From: Paludibacterium yongneupense DSM 18731
GTDB taxonomy: Bacteria; Pseudomonadota; Gammaproteobacteria; Burkholderiales; Chromobacteriaceae
Length of the DNA stretch: 64,000 bases
Reading direction: 5' to 3'
NCBI RefSeq assembly: GCF_000422925.1
Contig: NZ_AUGZ01000005.1
Location: 310,001 to 374,000, forward strand
The notes under the pieces are model-generated. The model had not been told where the DNA came from. It did not search any database and was given only the letters and a program-made list of their open reading frames with translations. How positions within the stretch are numbered: the stretch's first letter is position 1; each line of letters starts with the position of its first letter. Made by a program: the position numbers and the translations under genes. Shown piece by piece: positions 46,278-55,644 of the stretch.

Positions 46278-47345
46278 ATGATGAAACGATGGATGATGCT
46301 AGTGCACCGCTACCTGGGGCTGACCGCCGCCCTGGCGGCACTGGTCCTCGGACTGAGCGGCAGCCTGCTGCTGGGACCGGGGTTGGCGGCTTCGCCCGCC
46401 GCCAGGCCGGCGACAGCCGATTTCGATGCACTGCGCGCAAGCCTGCAGCGGCGCTATCCGGGCGCCGGGTTCGACCTCTACCCGGCCCGGCAGGCACATG
46501 GAACCCTGCCGGCCAGGGTCCGGCTGCGCGACGGAACGCAACGCTTGCGGATGGACATGCGCACGGCGGGCATCGTCGATGCCGATACCGGTGCAGAAGA
46601 CAGGTGGGAGCTGCTGCGCCGCCTGCATACGGCATTCGCCCTCGGCGCGGCAGGGCGCAGCGCGACCGGTGTCGCAGGCTTCGCCCTGCTGCTGCTGGCG
46701 CTGAGCGGACTGGCCTGCTGGTGGCCGCGCGACTGGAGGCGCGCGTGGCGGCCACGGCGCGGGAACGCACGCCTGCGCACGGCCGACTGGCATCGCTGGG
46801 CCGGCGCATGGCTCTCACCGCTGCTGCTGGTCTCGGCGCTGACCGGCTCCACGCTGGCGTTTCCGGCCTTGTTCGCCACCGCACCGCGCAGCAGCGCCGC
46901 GCGAGCGCCGCAGCCATCGCCCGCACATCCCGACGGCAGCGCCGCGCCATCGTTGAACCGGCTGGCCGCCCTTGCCGCCGCCGCCATGCCGGGAGGCACG
47001 ATAAGCGCACTGCGGGTCGGCGCCGACCCGCGCCAGCCGATCCGTATCCGCGTGCGCCTGCCGGGAGACGTTCATCCCAACGGCAACAGCGTGATCGATA
47101 TCGACCCCGCAAGCGGCGCGATCATCCGCAGCATGCCTTACTACCGCCTCGGTCAAGCCGCCCGCGTCAAGGCCTGGTTCTACGCCGTGCATACGGGCAG
47201 CACAGGCGGTCGTCCCTGGCGCGCACTCATGTTTGCCACCGGACTCGGACTGGCCGCACTCGGCGCCAGCGGGGTCTGGCAGTGGGCCGCACGCCCCCGC
47301 AGGCGCAAGGCACATGCCGACGCGGGCGAATGCGGCAAAAGGTAA
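46278..47345 (+). CDS. PepSY-domain membrane protein, probable ferric-siderophore reductase
   Basis: A 355-residue inner-membrane protein of the PepSY_TM family with four main helices (LVHRYLGLTAALAALVLGLS, GVAGFALLLLALSGLACWWP, WAGAWLSPLLLVSALTGSTL and a last near 320) and two periplasmic PepSY-like regions. Family members beside siderophore receptors (such as FoxB, PiuB and FhuF-linked proteins) release iron by reduction. The histidines in VHRYLG, DWHRWAGAWL and FYAVHTGSTGG may bind heme. Start at 46278; two consecutive ATGs (46278, 46281) are possible. Shares the Fur box with the receptor. Confidence 0.85.
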   Translation: MMKRWMMLVHRYLGLTAALAALVLGLSGSLLLGPGLAASPAARPATADFDALRASLQRRYPGAGFDLYPARQAHGTLPARVRLRDGTQRLRMDMRTAGIVDADTGAEDRWELLRRLHTAFALGAAGRSATGVAGFALLLLALSGLACWWPRDWRRAWRPRRGNARLRTADWHRWAGAWLSPLLLVSALTGSTLAFPALFATAPRSSAARAPQPSPAHPDGSAAPSLNRLAALAAAAMPGGTISALRVGADPRQPIRIRVRLPGDVHPNGNSVIDIDPASGAIIRSMPYYRLGQAARVKAWFYAVHTGSTGGRPWRALMFATGLGLAALGASGVWQWAARPRRRKAHADAGECGKR

Positions 47346-47418
47346 GCGACGGCGCAGCCTGCGGCGAGAGCGAAGGCAGGTTTCGCCAACTTCGGCATCA
47401 CGCCATGTCAAAAGAGCA

Positions 47419-47447
47419 TTACACTTAACATGCCAATGAAATAATAA
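47419..47447 (+). promoter_or_regulatory. Sigma-70-like promoter of the dcuB-frd operon
   Basis: TTACAC (47419-47424) and TAATAA (47442-47447) with a 17-base spacer, about 100 bases before dcuB. No TTGAT-N4-ATCAA FNR site was found, though fumarate respiration genes are usually FNR-activated. Confidence 0.5.
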
Positions 47448-47548
47448 TGGGTATAGCCCGCGGCGCGGCAAGCAGCCCCGGACACTAGAACCGCCGGCGC
47501 GCGATCCGCCCCGCCCCGTCGCCCGGCCATCCCCCAAAGGGAGTCGTC

Positions 47549-48874
47549 ATGCTGACATTCTGGGTTGAATTTGCTCTTGTCCTCACCGCCATCCTGATCG
47601 GCATCCGCCGCGGCGGGGTGGCGCTGGGGATGATAGGGGGACTAGGCGTCGCGGTCCTGACCTTCGTTTTCCGCGAAACGCCGGCCGAGCCTCCCATCAC
47701 CGTCATGCTGATCATCCTGGCCGTGGTCACCGCATCGGCGACGCTGCAGGTCGCCGGCGGCCTGGACTTTCTGGTGCAACAGGCCGAGCGGCTGATGCGC
47801 CGCCATCCGCAGCAGATCACCCTGCTGGCGCCGCTGTCCACCTTCCTGCTGACCATGTGCGTCGGCACCGGCCACGCCGTCTATTCGCTATTGCCCGTCA
47901 TCGCCGATGTCTCGCTCAAGACGAGAATCCGGCCCGAGCGGCCGATGGCGATCTCCAGCGTCGCCTCGCAGATGGGGATCACGGCCAGCCCCGCCGCCGC
48001 CGCGGTCACCACCCTGTTGGCGCTGACCTCCAAAAGCGCAAGCCCGGTCACGCTCGGGCAGATTCTCGCCGTCACCATCCCCGCCGGTCTGATCGGCGTA
48101 GTCGCCGCCGCCGCATGGAGCATGCGCCGCGGCGTCGAGCTCTACCGCGACCCGGAATTTCTGGAACGCATGAAAGACCCCGATTTCAAAGCCGCCATCG
48201 AAAAATCGGTGACCACGCTGGACAAGACTCTGCCGCGCATGGCCAAACTGTCGGTCGTCCTGTTTTTCTCGGGCATACTCGGCATCGTCCTGCTTGCGCT
48301 CAACCCGCACTGGCTGCCGCTGAGCAAAGGGCAACCGGTACCCATGACCACCGCGGTGCAGTTTGTGATGCTGTCGGCCGGCGCCTTCATTCTGTTCGCC
48401 GCCAACACCAAGGCCGCCGCCATCGCCCGCTCCGAAGTCTTTACCGCCGGCATGATAGCGGTGGTCTCGATTTTCGGTATCGCCTGGATGAGCGACACCT
48501 TCGTCAATGCCAATCAGCGCTTTCTGGTCGCGCACATCAAGACCATGGTCGAGTACGCGCCATGGACTTTTGCGCTGGCCATGTTCGCGGTCTCGGCCTT
48601 CGTCAAGAGCCAGGCGGCGACGCTGACCATCATGGTGCCGTTCGGGTTGGCGCTCGGTCTGTCACCGCACCAGCTGCTCAGCATCATGCCTTCGTGTTAC
48701 GCCTATTTTTTCTTTGCCTTCTACCCGAGCGACCTCGCCGCGATCAATATGGATCGCAGCGGCACCACCCACATCGGCAAATACCTGTTGAATCACAGTT
48801 TCATGATTCCCGGGCTGATAGGCGTCGTGGTGTCGACGCTCGTGGCATACGGTCTGGCGCAGGTTTACTTCTAG
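47549..48874 (+). CDS. dcuB: Anaerobic C4-dicarboxylate transporter (fumarate/succinate antiporter)
   Basis: A 441-residue Dcu-family inner-membrane exchanger that brings in fumarate and exports succinate during fumarate respiration. It matches DcuB through the whole length: [78 protein letters not shown], and near the end [20 protein letters not shown] and [20 protein letters not shown] precedes the ATG. It is the first gene of the fumarate reductase operon, the next start being 13 bases downstream. Confidence 0.93.
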   Translation: MLTFWVEFALVLTAILIGIRRGGVALGMIGGLGVAVLTFVFRETPAEPPITVMLIILAVVTASATLQVAGGLDFLVQQAERLMRRHPQQITLLAPLSTFLLTMCVGTGHAVYSLLPVIADVSLKTRIRPERPMAISSVASQMGITASPAAAAVTTLLALTSKSASPVTLGQILAVTIPAGLIGVVAAAAWSMRRGVELYRDPEFLERMKDPDFKAAIEKSVTTLDKTLPRMAKLSVVLFFSGILGIVLLALNPHWLPLSKGQPVPMTTAVQFVMLSAGAFILFAANTKAAAIARSEVFTAGMIAVVSIFGIAWMSDTFVNANQRFLVAHIKTMVEYAPWTFALAMFAVSAFVKSQAATLTIMVPFGLALGLSPHQLLSIMPSCYAYFFFAFYPSDLAAINMDRSGTTHIGKYLLNHSFMIPGLIGVVVSTLVAYGLAQVYF

Positions 48875-48887
48875 ACAAGGGTCCGCA

Positions 48888-50666
48888 GTGGAAACTTACC
48901 AAGCAGACATCGTCATCGTCGGAGCTGGCGGCGCCGGATTGCGCGCCGCCATTGCCGCCGCCCAATCCGATCCGCAACTGAACATCGCCCTGATCTCCAA
49001 AGTCTATCCGATGCGCAGCCACACCGTGGCGGCAGAAGGCGGATCGGCCGGCGTCAATCAGGCGCACGACAGTTTCGATTACCACTTCAACGATACCGTC
49101 TCTGGCGGCGACTGGCTGTGCGAACAGGACGTCGTCGACTATTTCGTCCGGCAATGCCCGGAAGAAATGGTGCAGATGGAGCACTGGGGCTGCCCGTGGA
49201 GCCGCAAGGCGGACGGGCACATCAATGTCCGCGCGTTCGGCGGCATGAAGATCGAGCGCACCTGGTTTGCGGCCGACAAAACCGGCTTCCACATGCTGCA
49301 CACTTTGTTTCAGACCTCGCTGCAGTTTCCGTCGATCAAACGCTTCGACGAATACTTCTGCGCCGACCTCCTCGTCGACGAAGGCCGCGCCCAGGGCGTG
49401 CTTGCCATCGAGATCGCCAGCGGCGAATGCACCCTGATCGAAGCGCGTTCAGTGATCATGGCCACCGGCGGCGCGGGACGGGTCTTTCGCGAAAACACCA
49501 ATGGCGGCATCGTCACCGGCGACGGGATGGCGCTGGCCTACCGCCACGGCGTGCCCCTGCGCGATATGGAATTCGTGCAATACCACCCGACCTGTATGCC
49601 GCGCACCGGACTGCTCTTCACTGAAGCCTGCCGCGGCGAAGGCGGTTTTCTGATCAACAAGGACGGCTACCGCTATTTGCAAGACTACGGCCTCGGCCCG
49701 GCCGAAGCCCAGCCGCGCAACAAGTTCATGGAACTGGGACCGCGCGACCGCCTGAGCCAGGCGTTCTGGTACGAGCAGCAGAAAGGGCGCACCATCGATG
49801 GCCCCCTCGGGTCGGTCGTCCATCTCGACCTGCGCCACCTCGGCGCCGCCGTGCTGCGCGAGCGCCTGCCGCTGATCTGCGAGCTGGCCGAAGACTTCCT
49901 CGGTGTCGATCCGGCGCGTGAGCCCATCCCGGTCCGGCCGGCCGTGCACTACACCATGGGCGGCATTCTGGTCGACGGCCGTTGCGCCTCTCCCCTGCCA
50001 GGCCTGTACGCGGCCGGCGAATGCTCGAGCGTCGGCATTCACGGCGCCAACCGCCTGGGCTCGAACTCGCTGGCCGAATTATGCGTATTCGGCAAAGTCG
50101 CCGGCATCGAAGCCGCCGCCTTCGCACGTGCCACGGCGCGCGGCAACAGCGCGGCCCTGCTCGCGCAGGCCGTCGCCACCGAAGCGAAACTGCGCGCCAT
50201 GCTGAACCACGACGGCAGCGAACGCATCGCCGTCCTGCGCCGGGAGATGGCCGAAACGATGGAACAAGGCTGTGGCATCTACCGCCAGCACGACACCATG
50301 CAGCAATGCTGCGATACGCTGGCCCAACTCAAGGAACGCTTCAAGCAGGTCAACATCGAGGACAAGTCCAGCGTCTGGAACAGCGACTGGATGCTGGCCA
50401 TCGAGCTTGGCTACCAGTTGGAAGTGGCGGAAGCGATGGCGCATTCGGCGCTGCAGCGCAAGGAATCGCGCGGCGCACATCAGCGCCTCGACGGCTTCGA
50501 ACGACGCGACGACGAAAACTATCTCAAGCATTCGCTCGCTCTGCACCGGCCCGATGGCGCGCCCCGGATAGAGTATGGCGCGGTCAACATCACCAAATCG
50601 CAACCCGCCGTGCGCGCCTATGGCGCCGCCGGCCTCGCGGCCGAAAAGGAGAGCGGACATGACTGA
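48888..50666 (+). CDS. frdA: Fumarate reductase flavoprotein subunit
   Basis: A 592-residue FAD subunit that reduces fumarate to succinate on the cytoplasmic side. The nucleotide-binding start [19 protein letters not shown], the FAD-linking histidine in [19 protein letters not shown] and the catalytic block [17 protein letters not shown], then [13 protein letters not shown], are all present and near identical to the E. coli protein. The start codon is GTG with AAGGG upstream. Its stop overlaps the frdB start by 8 bases. Confidence 0.97.
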   Translation: METYQADIVIVGAGGAGLRAAIAAAQSDPQLNIALISKVYPMRSHTVAAEGGSAGVNQAHDSFDYHFNDTVSGGDWLCEQDVVDYFVRQCPEEMVQMEHWGCPWSRKADGHINVRAFGGMKIERTWFAADKTGFHMLHTLFQTSLQFPSIKRFDEYFCADLLVDEGRAQGVLAIEIASGECTLIEARSVIMATGGAGRVFRENTNGGIVTGDGMALAYRHGVPLRDMEFVQYHPTCMPRTGLLFTEACRGEGGFLINKDGYRYLQDYGLGPAEAQPRNKFMELGPRDRLSQAFWYEQQKGRTIDGPLGSVVHLDLRHLGAAVLRERLPLICELAEDFLGVDPAREPIPVRPAVHYTMGGILVDGRCASPLPGLYAAGECSSVGIHGANRLGSNSLAELCVFGKVAGIEAAAFARATARGNSAALLAQAVATEAKLRAMLNHDGSERIAVLRREMAETMEQGCGIYRQHDTMQQCCDTLAQLKERFKQVNIEDKSSVWNSDWMLAIELGYQLEVAEAMAHSALQRKESRGAHQRLDGFERRDDENYLKHSLALHRPDGAPRIEYGAVNITKSQPAVRAYGAAGLAAEKESGHD

Positions 50667-51405
50667 GCAGATCATTCGCATGGAGGTCATGCGCTATCGA
50701 CCCGAGCAGGATGAAGCCCCCTGGCTGCAATCCTTCGACGTCCCCTATAGCGATGATATGTCGGTGTTGCAGGGACTGAACTATATCAAGGACGAGCTGG
50801 ACGAATCGCTGAGCTTTCGCTGGTCGTGCCGCATGGCCATTTGCGGCAGCTGCGGCATGATGGTCGACGGCGTGCCCAAGCTCGCGTGCAAGACCTTTCT
50901 GCGCGACTACCCCGGCACCGTCCGCGTGGAAGCGTTACACCACTTTCCGATCGAACGCGACCTCGTCGTCGTGCTCGACGACTTCATGGAAAAACTGGAA
51001 CGCATCCAGCCCTACATCATCCCGCGTCAGGAGCAGGCGCTGTCGGAAGGCGAATACCTGCAGACGCCGACCCAGCTCGAACGCTACGCGCAGTTCAGTT
51101 CGTGCATCAACTGCCTGCTGTGCTATGCCGCCTGCCCGCAGTACGGCCTCGATTCCAGCTTTCTCGGTCCGGGCGCCATCGCCCTGCTGCATCGCTACAA
51201 TATGGACTCGCGCGACGGCGCGAGCGAACAGAGGATGGAGCTCGTCGCGGCCGAAGAAGGCGTGTTCCATTGCACCGCCGTCGGCTACTGCTCGGAAGTC
51301 TGCCCCAAGCATGTCGACCCGGCCAATGCCGTGAACCTGAACAAGACCCGCGCCGCCGGCGATTATTTTCTGCGCTTCGCCAAACCCAAAGGGAGGTGCC
51401 AATGA
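50659..51405 (+). CDS. frdB: Fumarate reductase iron-sulfur subunit
   Basis: A 248-residue electron-transfer subunit. The [2Fe-2S] ligands are in [20 protein letters not shown] and the later Cys; the [4Fe-4S] and [3Fe-4S] clusters lie in [15 protein letters not shown] and [13 protein letters not shown]. It passes electrons from the menaquinol site in FrdCD to FrdA. The ATG at 50659 lies inside the frdA end; the upstream extension of the frame belongs to frdA. Overlaps frdC by ATGA. Confidence 0.96.
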   Translation: MTEQIIRMEVMRYRPEQDEAPWLQSFDVPYSDDMSVLQGLNYIKDELDESLSFRWSCRMAICGSCGMMVDGVPKLACKTFLRDYPGTVRVEALHHFPIERDLVVVLDDFMEKLERIQPYIIPRQEQALSEGEYLQTPTQLERYAQFSSCINCLLCYAACPQYGLDSSFLGPGAIALLHRYNMDSRDGASEQRMELVAAEEGVFHCTAVGYCSEVCPKHVDPANAVNLNKTRAAGDYFLRFAKPKGRCQ

Positions 51406-51800
51406 ACAAACGTCGCCCCTATGTCCGGCCGATGGAGGGCTGGTGGAGGAAGAACCCCTATTTCATCGAATATATGGTGCATGAAGGCACGGCGCTGTTT
51501 GTCGCCGCCTACGCTCTGGTACTGCTCATCGGGGTCGTGCGGCTCGCTCAGGGCGAAGCGGCATGGAAGGCCTGGCTGACGGCGCTGCAAAGTCCGCTGT
51601 CCGTGTTCGCCCATCTGATCCTGCTGCTCGCGATCGGCTATCACAGTTACACGTGGTTCAAGATCATGCCGCGCACCCTGCCCCCGCTCAGTCTGGGCGG
51701 CAAGCGCGTGCCGGGCGGCGCGATCACCGCCACGGGTCTGATCGCCGTCGCGCTCGCCAGCCTGGCGCTGCTGGCCCTCGCCTGGAGGATCTCCACATGA
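51402..51800 (+). CDS. frdC: Fumarate reductase membrane subunit C
   Basis: A 132-residue membrane anchor with three helices. The start RRPYVRPMEGWWRKNPYFIE, and EGTALFVAAYALVLLIGVVR, then SYTWFKIMPRTLPPLSLGGK are typical of FrdC, which with FrdD holds the quinol site. It overlaps frdB by 4 bases and frdD by 4 bases, so all four subunits are translationally coupled. The ATG at 51402 follows GGGAGG. Confidence 0.94.
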   Translation: MNKRRPYVRPMEGWWRKNPYFIEYMVHEGTALFVAAYALVLLIGVVRLAQGEAAWKAWLTALQSPLSVFAHLILLLAIGYHSYTWFKIMPRTLPPLSLGGKRVPGGAITATGLIAVALASLALLALAWRIST

Positions 51801-52165
51801 ACCGTCCGTTGAAACGTTCCAACGCTCCCATCTTCTGGGGATTGTTCGGCGCAGGCGGCATGCTCGCCGCCCTGCTCGGGCCGATGCTCATCTTCATCAC
51901 CGGCATCGCCGTACCGCTCGGGCTGCTGCTGCCGCGCAGCGCCATGAACTATGCCGCCATGCTCGCCTTTGCGCGCCATCCGCTGGGCAAGGGTTTCATC
52001 TTCATCGTGATAGCCTTGTTCTTGTGGCATGCCGCGCATCGCCTGTTCCACAGCCTGCACGATATCGGCATCCACGGCGGCACACTGGCCAAGCTGCTGA
52101 CCTATGGCCTGGCCGCGGCCGGAACGGTGATCGCGGCGGGGGCCCTGCTGGCGACCGGGTTCTGA
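51797..52165 (+). CDS. frdD: Fumarate reductase membrane subunit D
   Basis: A 122-residue anchor with three helices (IFWGLFGAGGMLAALLGPML, GKGFIFIVIALFLWHAAHRL, LLTYGLAAAGTVIAAGALLA). The RSNAPIFWGLFGAGGM opening and the HAAHRLFHSLHDIGIH segment match FrdD of enterobacteria. It ends the frd operon. A strong GC hairpin follows 48 bases later. Confidence 0.94.
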   Translation: MNRPLKRSNAPIFWGLFGAGGMLAALLGPMLIFITGIAVPLGLLLPRSAMNYAAMLAFARHPLGKGFIFIVIALFLWHAAHRLFHSLHDIGIHGGTLAKLLTYGLAAAGTVIAAGALLATGF

Positions 52166-52212
52166 CGCTGGCAGGGCGGGGGCGGCGGGCTTGAGCCGTG
52201 CCGTTCTTCACC

Positions 52213-52237
52213 ACGGGGAGGACTGCGTCCTCCCCGT
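52213..52237 (+). terminator. Stem-loop at the 3' end of the frd operon
   Basis: ACGGGGAGGAC (52213-52223), a 3-base loop and GTCCTCCCCGT (52227-52237): an 11-bp perfect, very GC-rich stem. No T tract follows, so it may stop or pause transcription with help from other factors, or protect the mRNA end. Confidence 0.55.
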
Positions 52238-52375
52238 CGGCATGTCCCTGCGCGGAGGCACCGCTCGCTGAATCCGCCCCGCCGGTCCGCTTGACACGTC
52301 CGGCCCGCAGGCGGCACGATCGGCGAACTCGAAGCGACACGAACCGTAGCGCCCCCGCTCGAACTGGAGAACATC

Positions 52376-52966
52376 ATGGCCGTCACCACCCTGGACCCCC
52401 GCAGCGCCCTCATTCTCATCGACCTGCAAAAAGGCATCGTCGCCTACCCCACCGCCCACCCCGCCGACGCGATCGTCCGTCATGCCCGCGCACTCGCCGA
52501 CGCCTTCCGCGAGCAGGGCTTGCCGGTGGTGCTCGTCAACGTGGCAGGCGCCGCGCCCGGACGCTGCGAACAGCCGCGCAGCAGCGCGCCGCCGGCACCC
52601 GACTGGGCCGAACTGGTGCCTGAGCTGAACCCTCAGCCACAAGACCACCTCGTGACCAAGCGCACCTGGGGCGCATTCACCCATACCGACCTCGACAGCT
52701 ATCTGAAGAGCCAAGGAATCACCCAGATCGTTCTCGCCGGCATCGCCACCAGCATCGGGGTCGAATCGACCGCCCGCCAGGCGCACGAGCGCGGCTACAA
52801 TATCGCCCTGGCCCTCGATGCCATGACCGACATGAATGCCGATGCCCATCAGCACAGCATCAGCCGCATCTTCCCGCGCCTGGGCGAGACCGGCACGACG
52901 CAGGACATCATCGAATGGCTGCGACAGGCAGGGCGTGGCCCCTCCGCCCCGGCGGAGAGCGCCTGA
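52376..52966 (+). CDS. Isochorismatase-fold hydrolase with Gly at the usual Cys position
   Basis: A 196-residue cysteine-hydrolase-fold protein. The catalytic-triad Asp is Asp16 (ILIDLQKG) and the Lys is Lys95 (VTKRTWGAF), but the position of the nucleophilic Cys is Gly128 (GIATSIGVESTARQAHERG). That change is seen in a known non-canonical branch, so a classical isochorismatase or nicotinamidase role is unlikely and the activity is uncertain. Single gene between the frd hairpin and a region of decayed sequence. Confidence 0.82.
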   Translation: MAVTTLDPRSALILIDLQKGIVAYPTAHPADAIVRHARALADAFREQGLPVVLVNVAGAAPGRCEQPRSSAPPAPDWAELVPELNPQPQDHLVTKRTWGAFTHTDLDSYLKSQGITQIVLAGIATSIGVESTARQAHERGYNIALALDAMTDMNADAHQHSISRIFPRLGETGTTQDIIEWLRQAGRGPSAPAESA

Positions 52967-53500
52967 GCCACGGCGATGCGTGCGGTCTGCGCCGCGCACG
53001 CTGGTAGCGCCACCTTCCTCAATCGCAGCAACGATGAGGCACAGCGAAATGGAATGCCCCGATCGAAGGCGATCCGAAAATCACCGCGCTAGCCGGCCAA
53101 CGGATCTATCGGGGCGATGTCGGACAAACACCCTGCTTCCAGGGGTCGCATGCCACGCGAGCAGCGAGACCGGTCAGCACCATACCCATCATCCTGCGCT
53201 GTCCCATTGGCCATGTCGGCTACCCTATGGCAAGCGGATCGATGTCTGGGACACTTTCCAGAGCCAGGGACTAAGTCAATACACGGCCACGACCCGCGTA
53301 ATGGATTGGGGGCGACATGATTGCAACCCTGAGCAATAGAGAAAAAGACAACCCCCTTCTCTATTGCTCAGACTCCGACGAATTTTATTTACTCTAGCTG
53401 CCAAGACCAATTCAAAGTCGTGAACTCGGCCCCTTGCCACGACTGGCTTCCTGAACAACTCCGCCATCGAAAAATCGAGCCGAAGCAGCGAACAGGTCAC
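52967..53500. other. Non-coding decayed stretch before the LysR remnant
   Basis: About 530 bases without a gene I can support. It contains an 8-bp inverted repeat GCCCCGAT/ATCGGGGC (53056 and 53108) and the 15-bp inverted repeat at 53329. Short open frames exist, but none has a ribosome site and family-like sequence. Confidence 0.5.
53329..53371. repeat. 15-bp perfect inverted repeat
   Basis: CTGAGCAATAGAGAA (53329-53343), a 13-base loop, and the exact complement (53357-53371). It could be a terminator-like hairpin, a mobile-element end or the footprint of a past insertion. It lies between the isochorismatase-fold gene and the LysR relic and has no clear T tract. Confidence 0.75.
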
Positions 53501-53775
53501 GCGATTCGCTGCGGCCGCGCGGCCGCCTCCGTGCAGACAATGGGGACGCGATCAGACAACTCGCCATCGACGGTCTGGGGGTTGCCTTTCTGTCTTCGGT
53601 GCTGGTGGCCGAGCCGCTCCGGGCCGGCCTGCTGCATCCGGTCCTGCCGCAATGGAGCGGGCGGGAAAGCGGCGTCTACGCGGTCTGCCCTCCCCCCGCT
53701 CCGTTCAGGCCGGCAGCGCGCACGCTGATCGATTTTCTACAGACCCGCTGGCAGAGGACGGCCGCGAGCCGGGTC
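53500..53775 (+). pseudogene. LysR-type regulator remnant (C-terminal effector domain only)
   Basis: From 53545 a frame reads DAIRQLAIDGLGVAFLSSVL, then EPLRAGLLHPVLPQW, YAVCPPPAPF and ARTLIDFLQTRW, which is the end of a LysR substrate-binding domain. Upstream (to about 53540) the related sequence is in another frame, consistent with a one-base loss near 53540. The N-terminal DNA-binding domain is absent from the preceding 500 bases. The reading continues to 54057 without a proper stop, into the 3' part of the convergent MocR gene. Clearly a relic. Confidence 0.75.
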
Positions 53776-53911
53776 CAGCCACGCCTTGAGGCGGTGAGTC
53801 CCTGCCCGATTCCGGCAGACCGGCCCGATCGCAGCAGCAGCCTGTATCAGGATCAGATTGGCCGCCCCGGCCATCCTCTCCCAGTGCCGCCCGGCAACAG
53901 GGCTGGGGGGA

Positions 53912-55336
53912 TCAGCCGGGGTAAAGCGACTTTATCAGTGCGCCAAGGGTGGCGAGCGCCTGCTCGAAGTCGGCACTCCACGGCGAGCCGAAGTTTAGCC
54001 GGATACAGTTACGGTACTGGCGGCTGGCAGAAAAAATGGGGCCCGGCGCGATGCTGATGCCCTGCGCGGCAGCCAGCCGGTGCAATTGCAGCGTATCGAA
54101 ACGGGCGGGGAACTCCACCCACAGAAAATACCCGCCTTTGGGACGGGAAACGCGGATATCGTCCGGAAAATGCCGGCGAATGGCTTCGTTCAGGCTAGAC
54201 GACTGGGCTTCCAGCGCCTGCCGCAACTTGCGCAGATGCTTGTCGTAGCCCCCGGTTTGCAGATAATCCGCGATCGCGGCCTGTGCCGGCACGCTCGCGG
54301 AAAGCGTGGTCATCAATTTCAGCTGCTCGATTTCCTTGCCGAAACGTCCGGGCGCGACCCAGCCTATGCGATAGCCGGGAGCCAGACACTTGGAAAACGA
54401 GCTGCAGTGCATGACCAGCCCTTCTTTGTCGTAGGCCTTGGCCGGCAAGGGCCGCCTGTTGCCGAAATACAGCTCGGTATAGACATCGTCCTCGATCAGC
54501 GGAATGCCATGCCGCGCCAGCAGGCTCACCAGTGCCTGTTTGGCGCCATCGCTCATCGTCGTTCCCATCGGGTTTTGAAAACTGGTCATGAACCAGCATG
54601 CCTTGACCGGATGCTCGTGCAAGGCTCGTTCCAGGACGAGCAGATCGACCCCCTCCTGCGGATGCACCGGAATCTCGATCGCCTTCATCTTCAACCGTTC
54701 CAGCGCCTGCGCCGCCGCATAAAAGCCGGGGGACTCGATAGCGATCAGATCGCCGGGTTGTGCCACCGCGCTCAGGCAGAGATTCAGCGCTTCCAGTGCG
54801 CCGTTGGTGATGATGATCTGCTCGGGTGCCAACGGCATGCCCATGCCGAGGTAGCGTAGTGCAATCTGCTGCCTGAGTGCGGGATAGCCTGGCGGCAGAC
54901 TCGCCACGGTATCCCAGGGATCGACGAAACGCGCCGAAGTCGCGAGCGATCTGGCCAGGCGCGGCAAGGGGAATAATTGCGGCGAAGGAAAGGCAGAGCC
55001 CAGCGGAAGGATGTTCGGGTCCTGAATGGCCCCCAGTACGGAAAAAACCAGCTGATTGATGTCCACCGCGCTCGACAGGTGCGGACGCGAAGCCGGCTCG
55101 GGTTCGCGCAGAGGCGCTTGCCCGCTGCCGGCCACGAAGTAGCCCGAGCGCTCATAGGCACGCACCAGTCCCAGATACTCGAGCCGGTAATAGGCCTGAA
55201 AGACCGTCGATGGACTGACGCCGTGCAATTGCTTGAGCTTGCGGATCGAAGGAAGCCGCGTGCCGGCAGCAAGCCTGCCATCCCGGATATCTGCGGCCAG
55301 CAGCTCGGCCAGCGCCTCATAGCGTTTCAAAGCCAT
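53912..55336 (-). CDS. GntR-MocR type PLP-dependent regulator (aminotransferase-like)
   Basis: A 474-residue fusion of a GntR winged helix (residues 8-75: AGTRLPSIRKLKQLHGVSPS, LEYLGLVRAYERSGYFVAG) with a class I aminotransferase domain (residues 110-470: ITNGALEALNLCLSAVAQPG, IEDDVYTELYFG, the PLP lysine in HCSSFSKCLAPGYRIGWVAP). It belongs to the YdcR-like branch. The ATG at 55336 has GAGGGGG upstream; an earlier ATG at 55408 has a poorly spaced site. Divergent from the bd oxidase operon at 55645, with a 300-base GC-rich interval between, but a link to respiration is not known. Confidence 0.88.
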   Translation of the reverse strand: MALKRYEALAELLAADIRDGRLAAGTRLPSIRKLKQLHGVSPSTVFQAYYRLEYLGLVRAYERSGYFVAGSGQAPLREPEPASRPHLSSAVDINQLVFSVLGAIQDPNILPLGSAFPSPQLFPLPRLARSLATSARFVDPWDTVASLPPGYPALRQQIALRYLGMGMPLAPEQIIITNGALEALNLCLSAVAQPGDLIAIESPGFYAAAQALERLKMKAIEIPVHPQEGVDLLVLERALHEHPVKACWFMTSFQNPMGTTMSDGAKQALVSLLARHGIPLIEDDVYTELYFGNRRPLPAKAYDKEGLVMHCSSFSKCLAPGYRIGWVAPGRFGKEIEQLKLMTTLSASVPAQAAIADYLQTGGYDKHLRKLRQALEAQSSSLNEAIRRHFPDDIRVSRPKGGYFLWVEFPARFDTLQLHRLAAAQGISIAPGPIFSASRQYRNCIRLNFGSPWSADFEQALATLGALIKSLYPG

Positions 55337-55644
55337 CCCATCCCCCTCGATCTGATCCGCTAAATTATCGCCGTTCTGATTCTGTAATGTCAGGTTTTCC
55401 GTCTTCATACTCCATGAAGTCAAACACTCCGCCGGGGCGACGCCGGACGCTGCGATCCCGCGGCGCGGTCGTCGGCACGACCGCACGACGGACAGCACCG
55501 GCGCGCGCGGAGAAGAACGCAGACAGACGCCGTAGCGGGATTGCGTCGTCGCGGCGTCACAGGGAGGCCGCCGCAGACGACCCGGCTCAAGTGTCCCGCA
55601 CGCGGGCGCAAGAGAGTACGGATAACGATAAATGAGGACCATGA
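55337..55644. other. Divergent intergenic region between MocR regulator and cioA
   Basis: About 308 bases that hold the promoters for both genes. The end nearest the regulator is AT-rich (GATAATTTAGCG); the rest is GC-rich. No recognisable ANR/FNR or CioR site was found. ATGAGGACC lies just before cioA as the ribosome-binding region. Confidence 0.4.
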
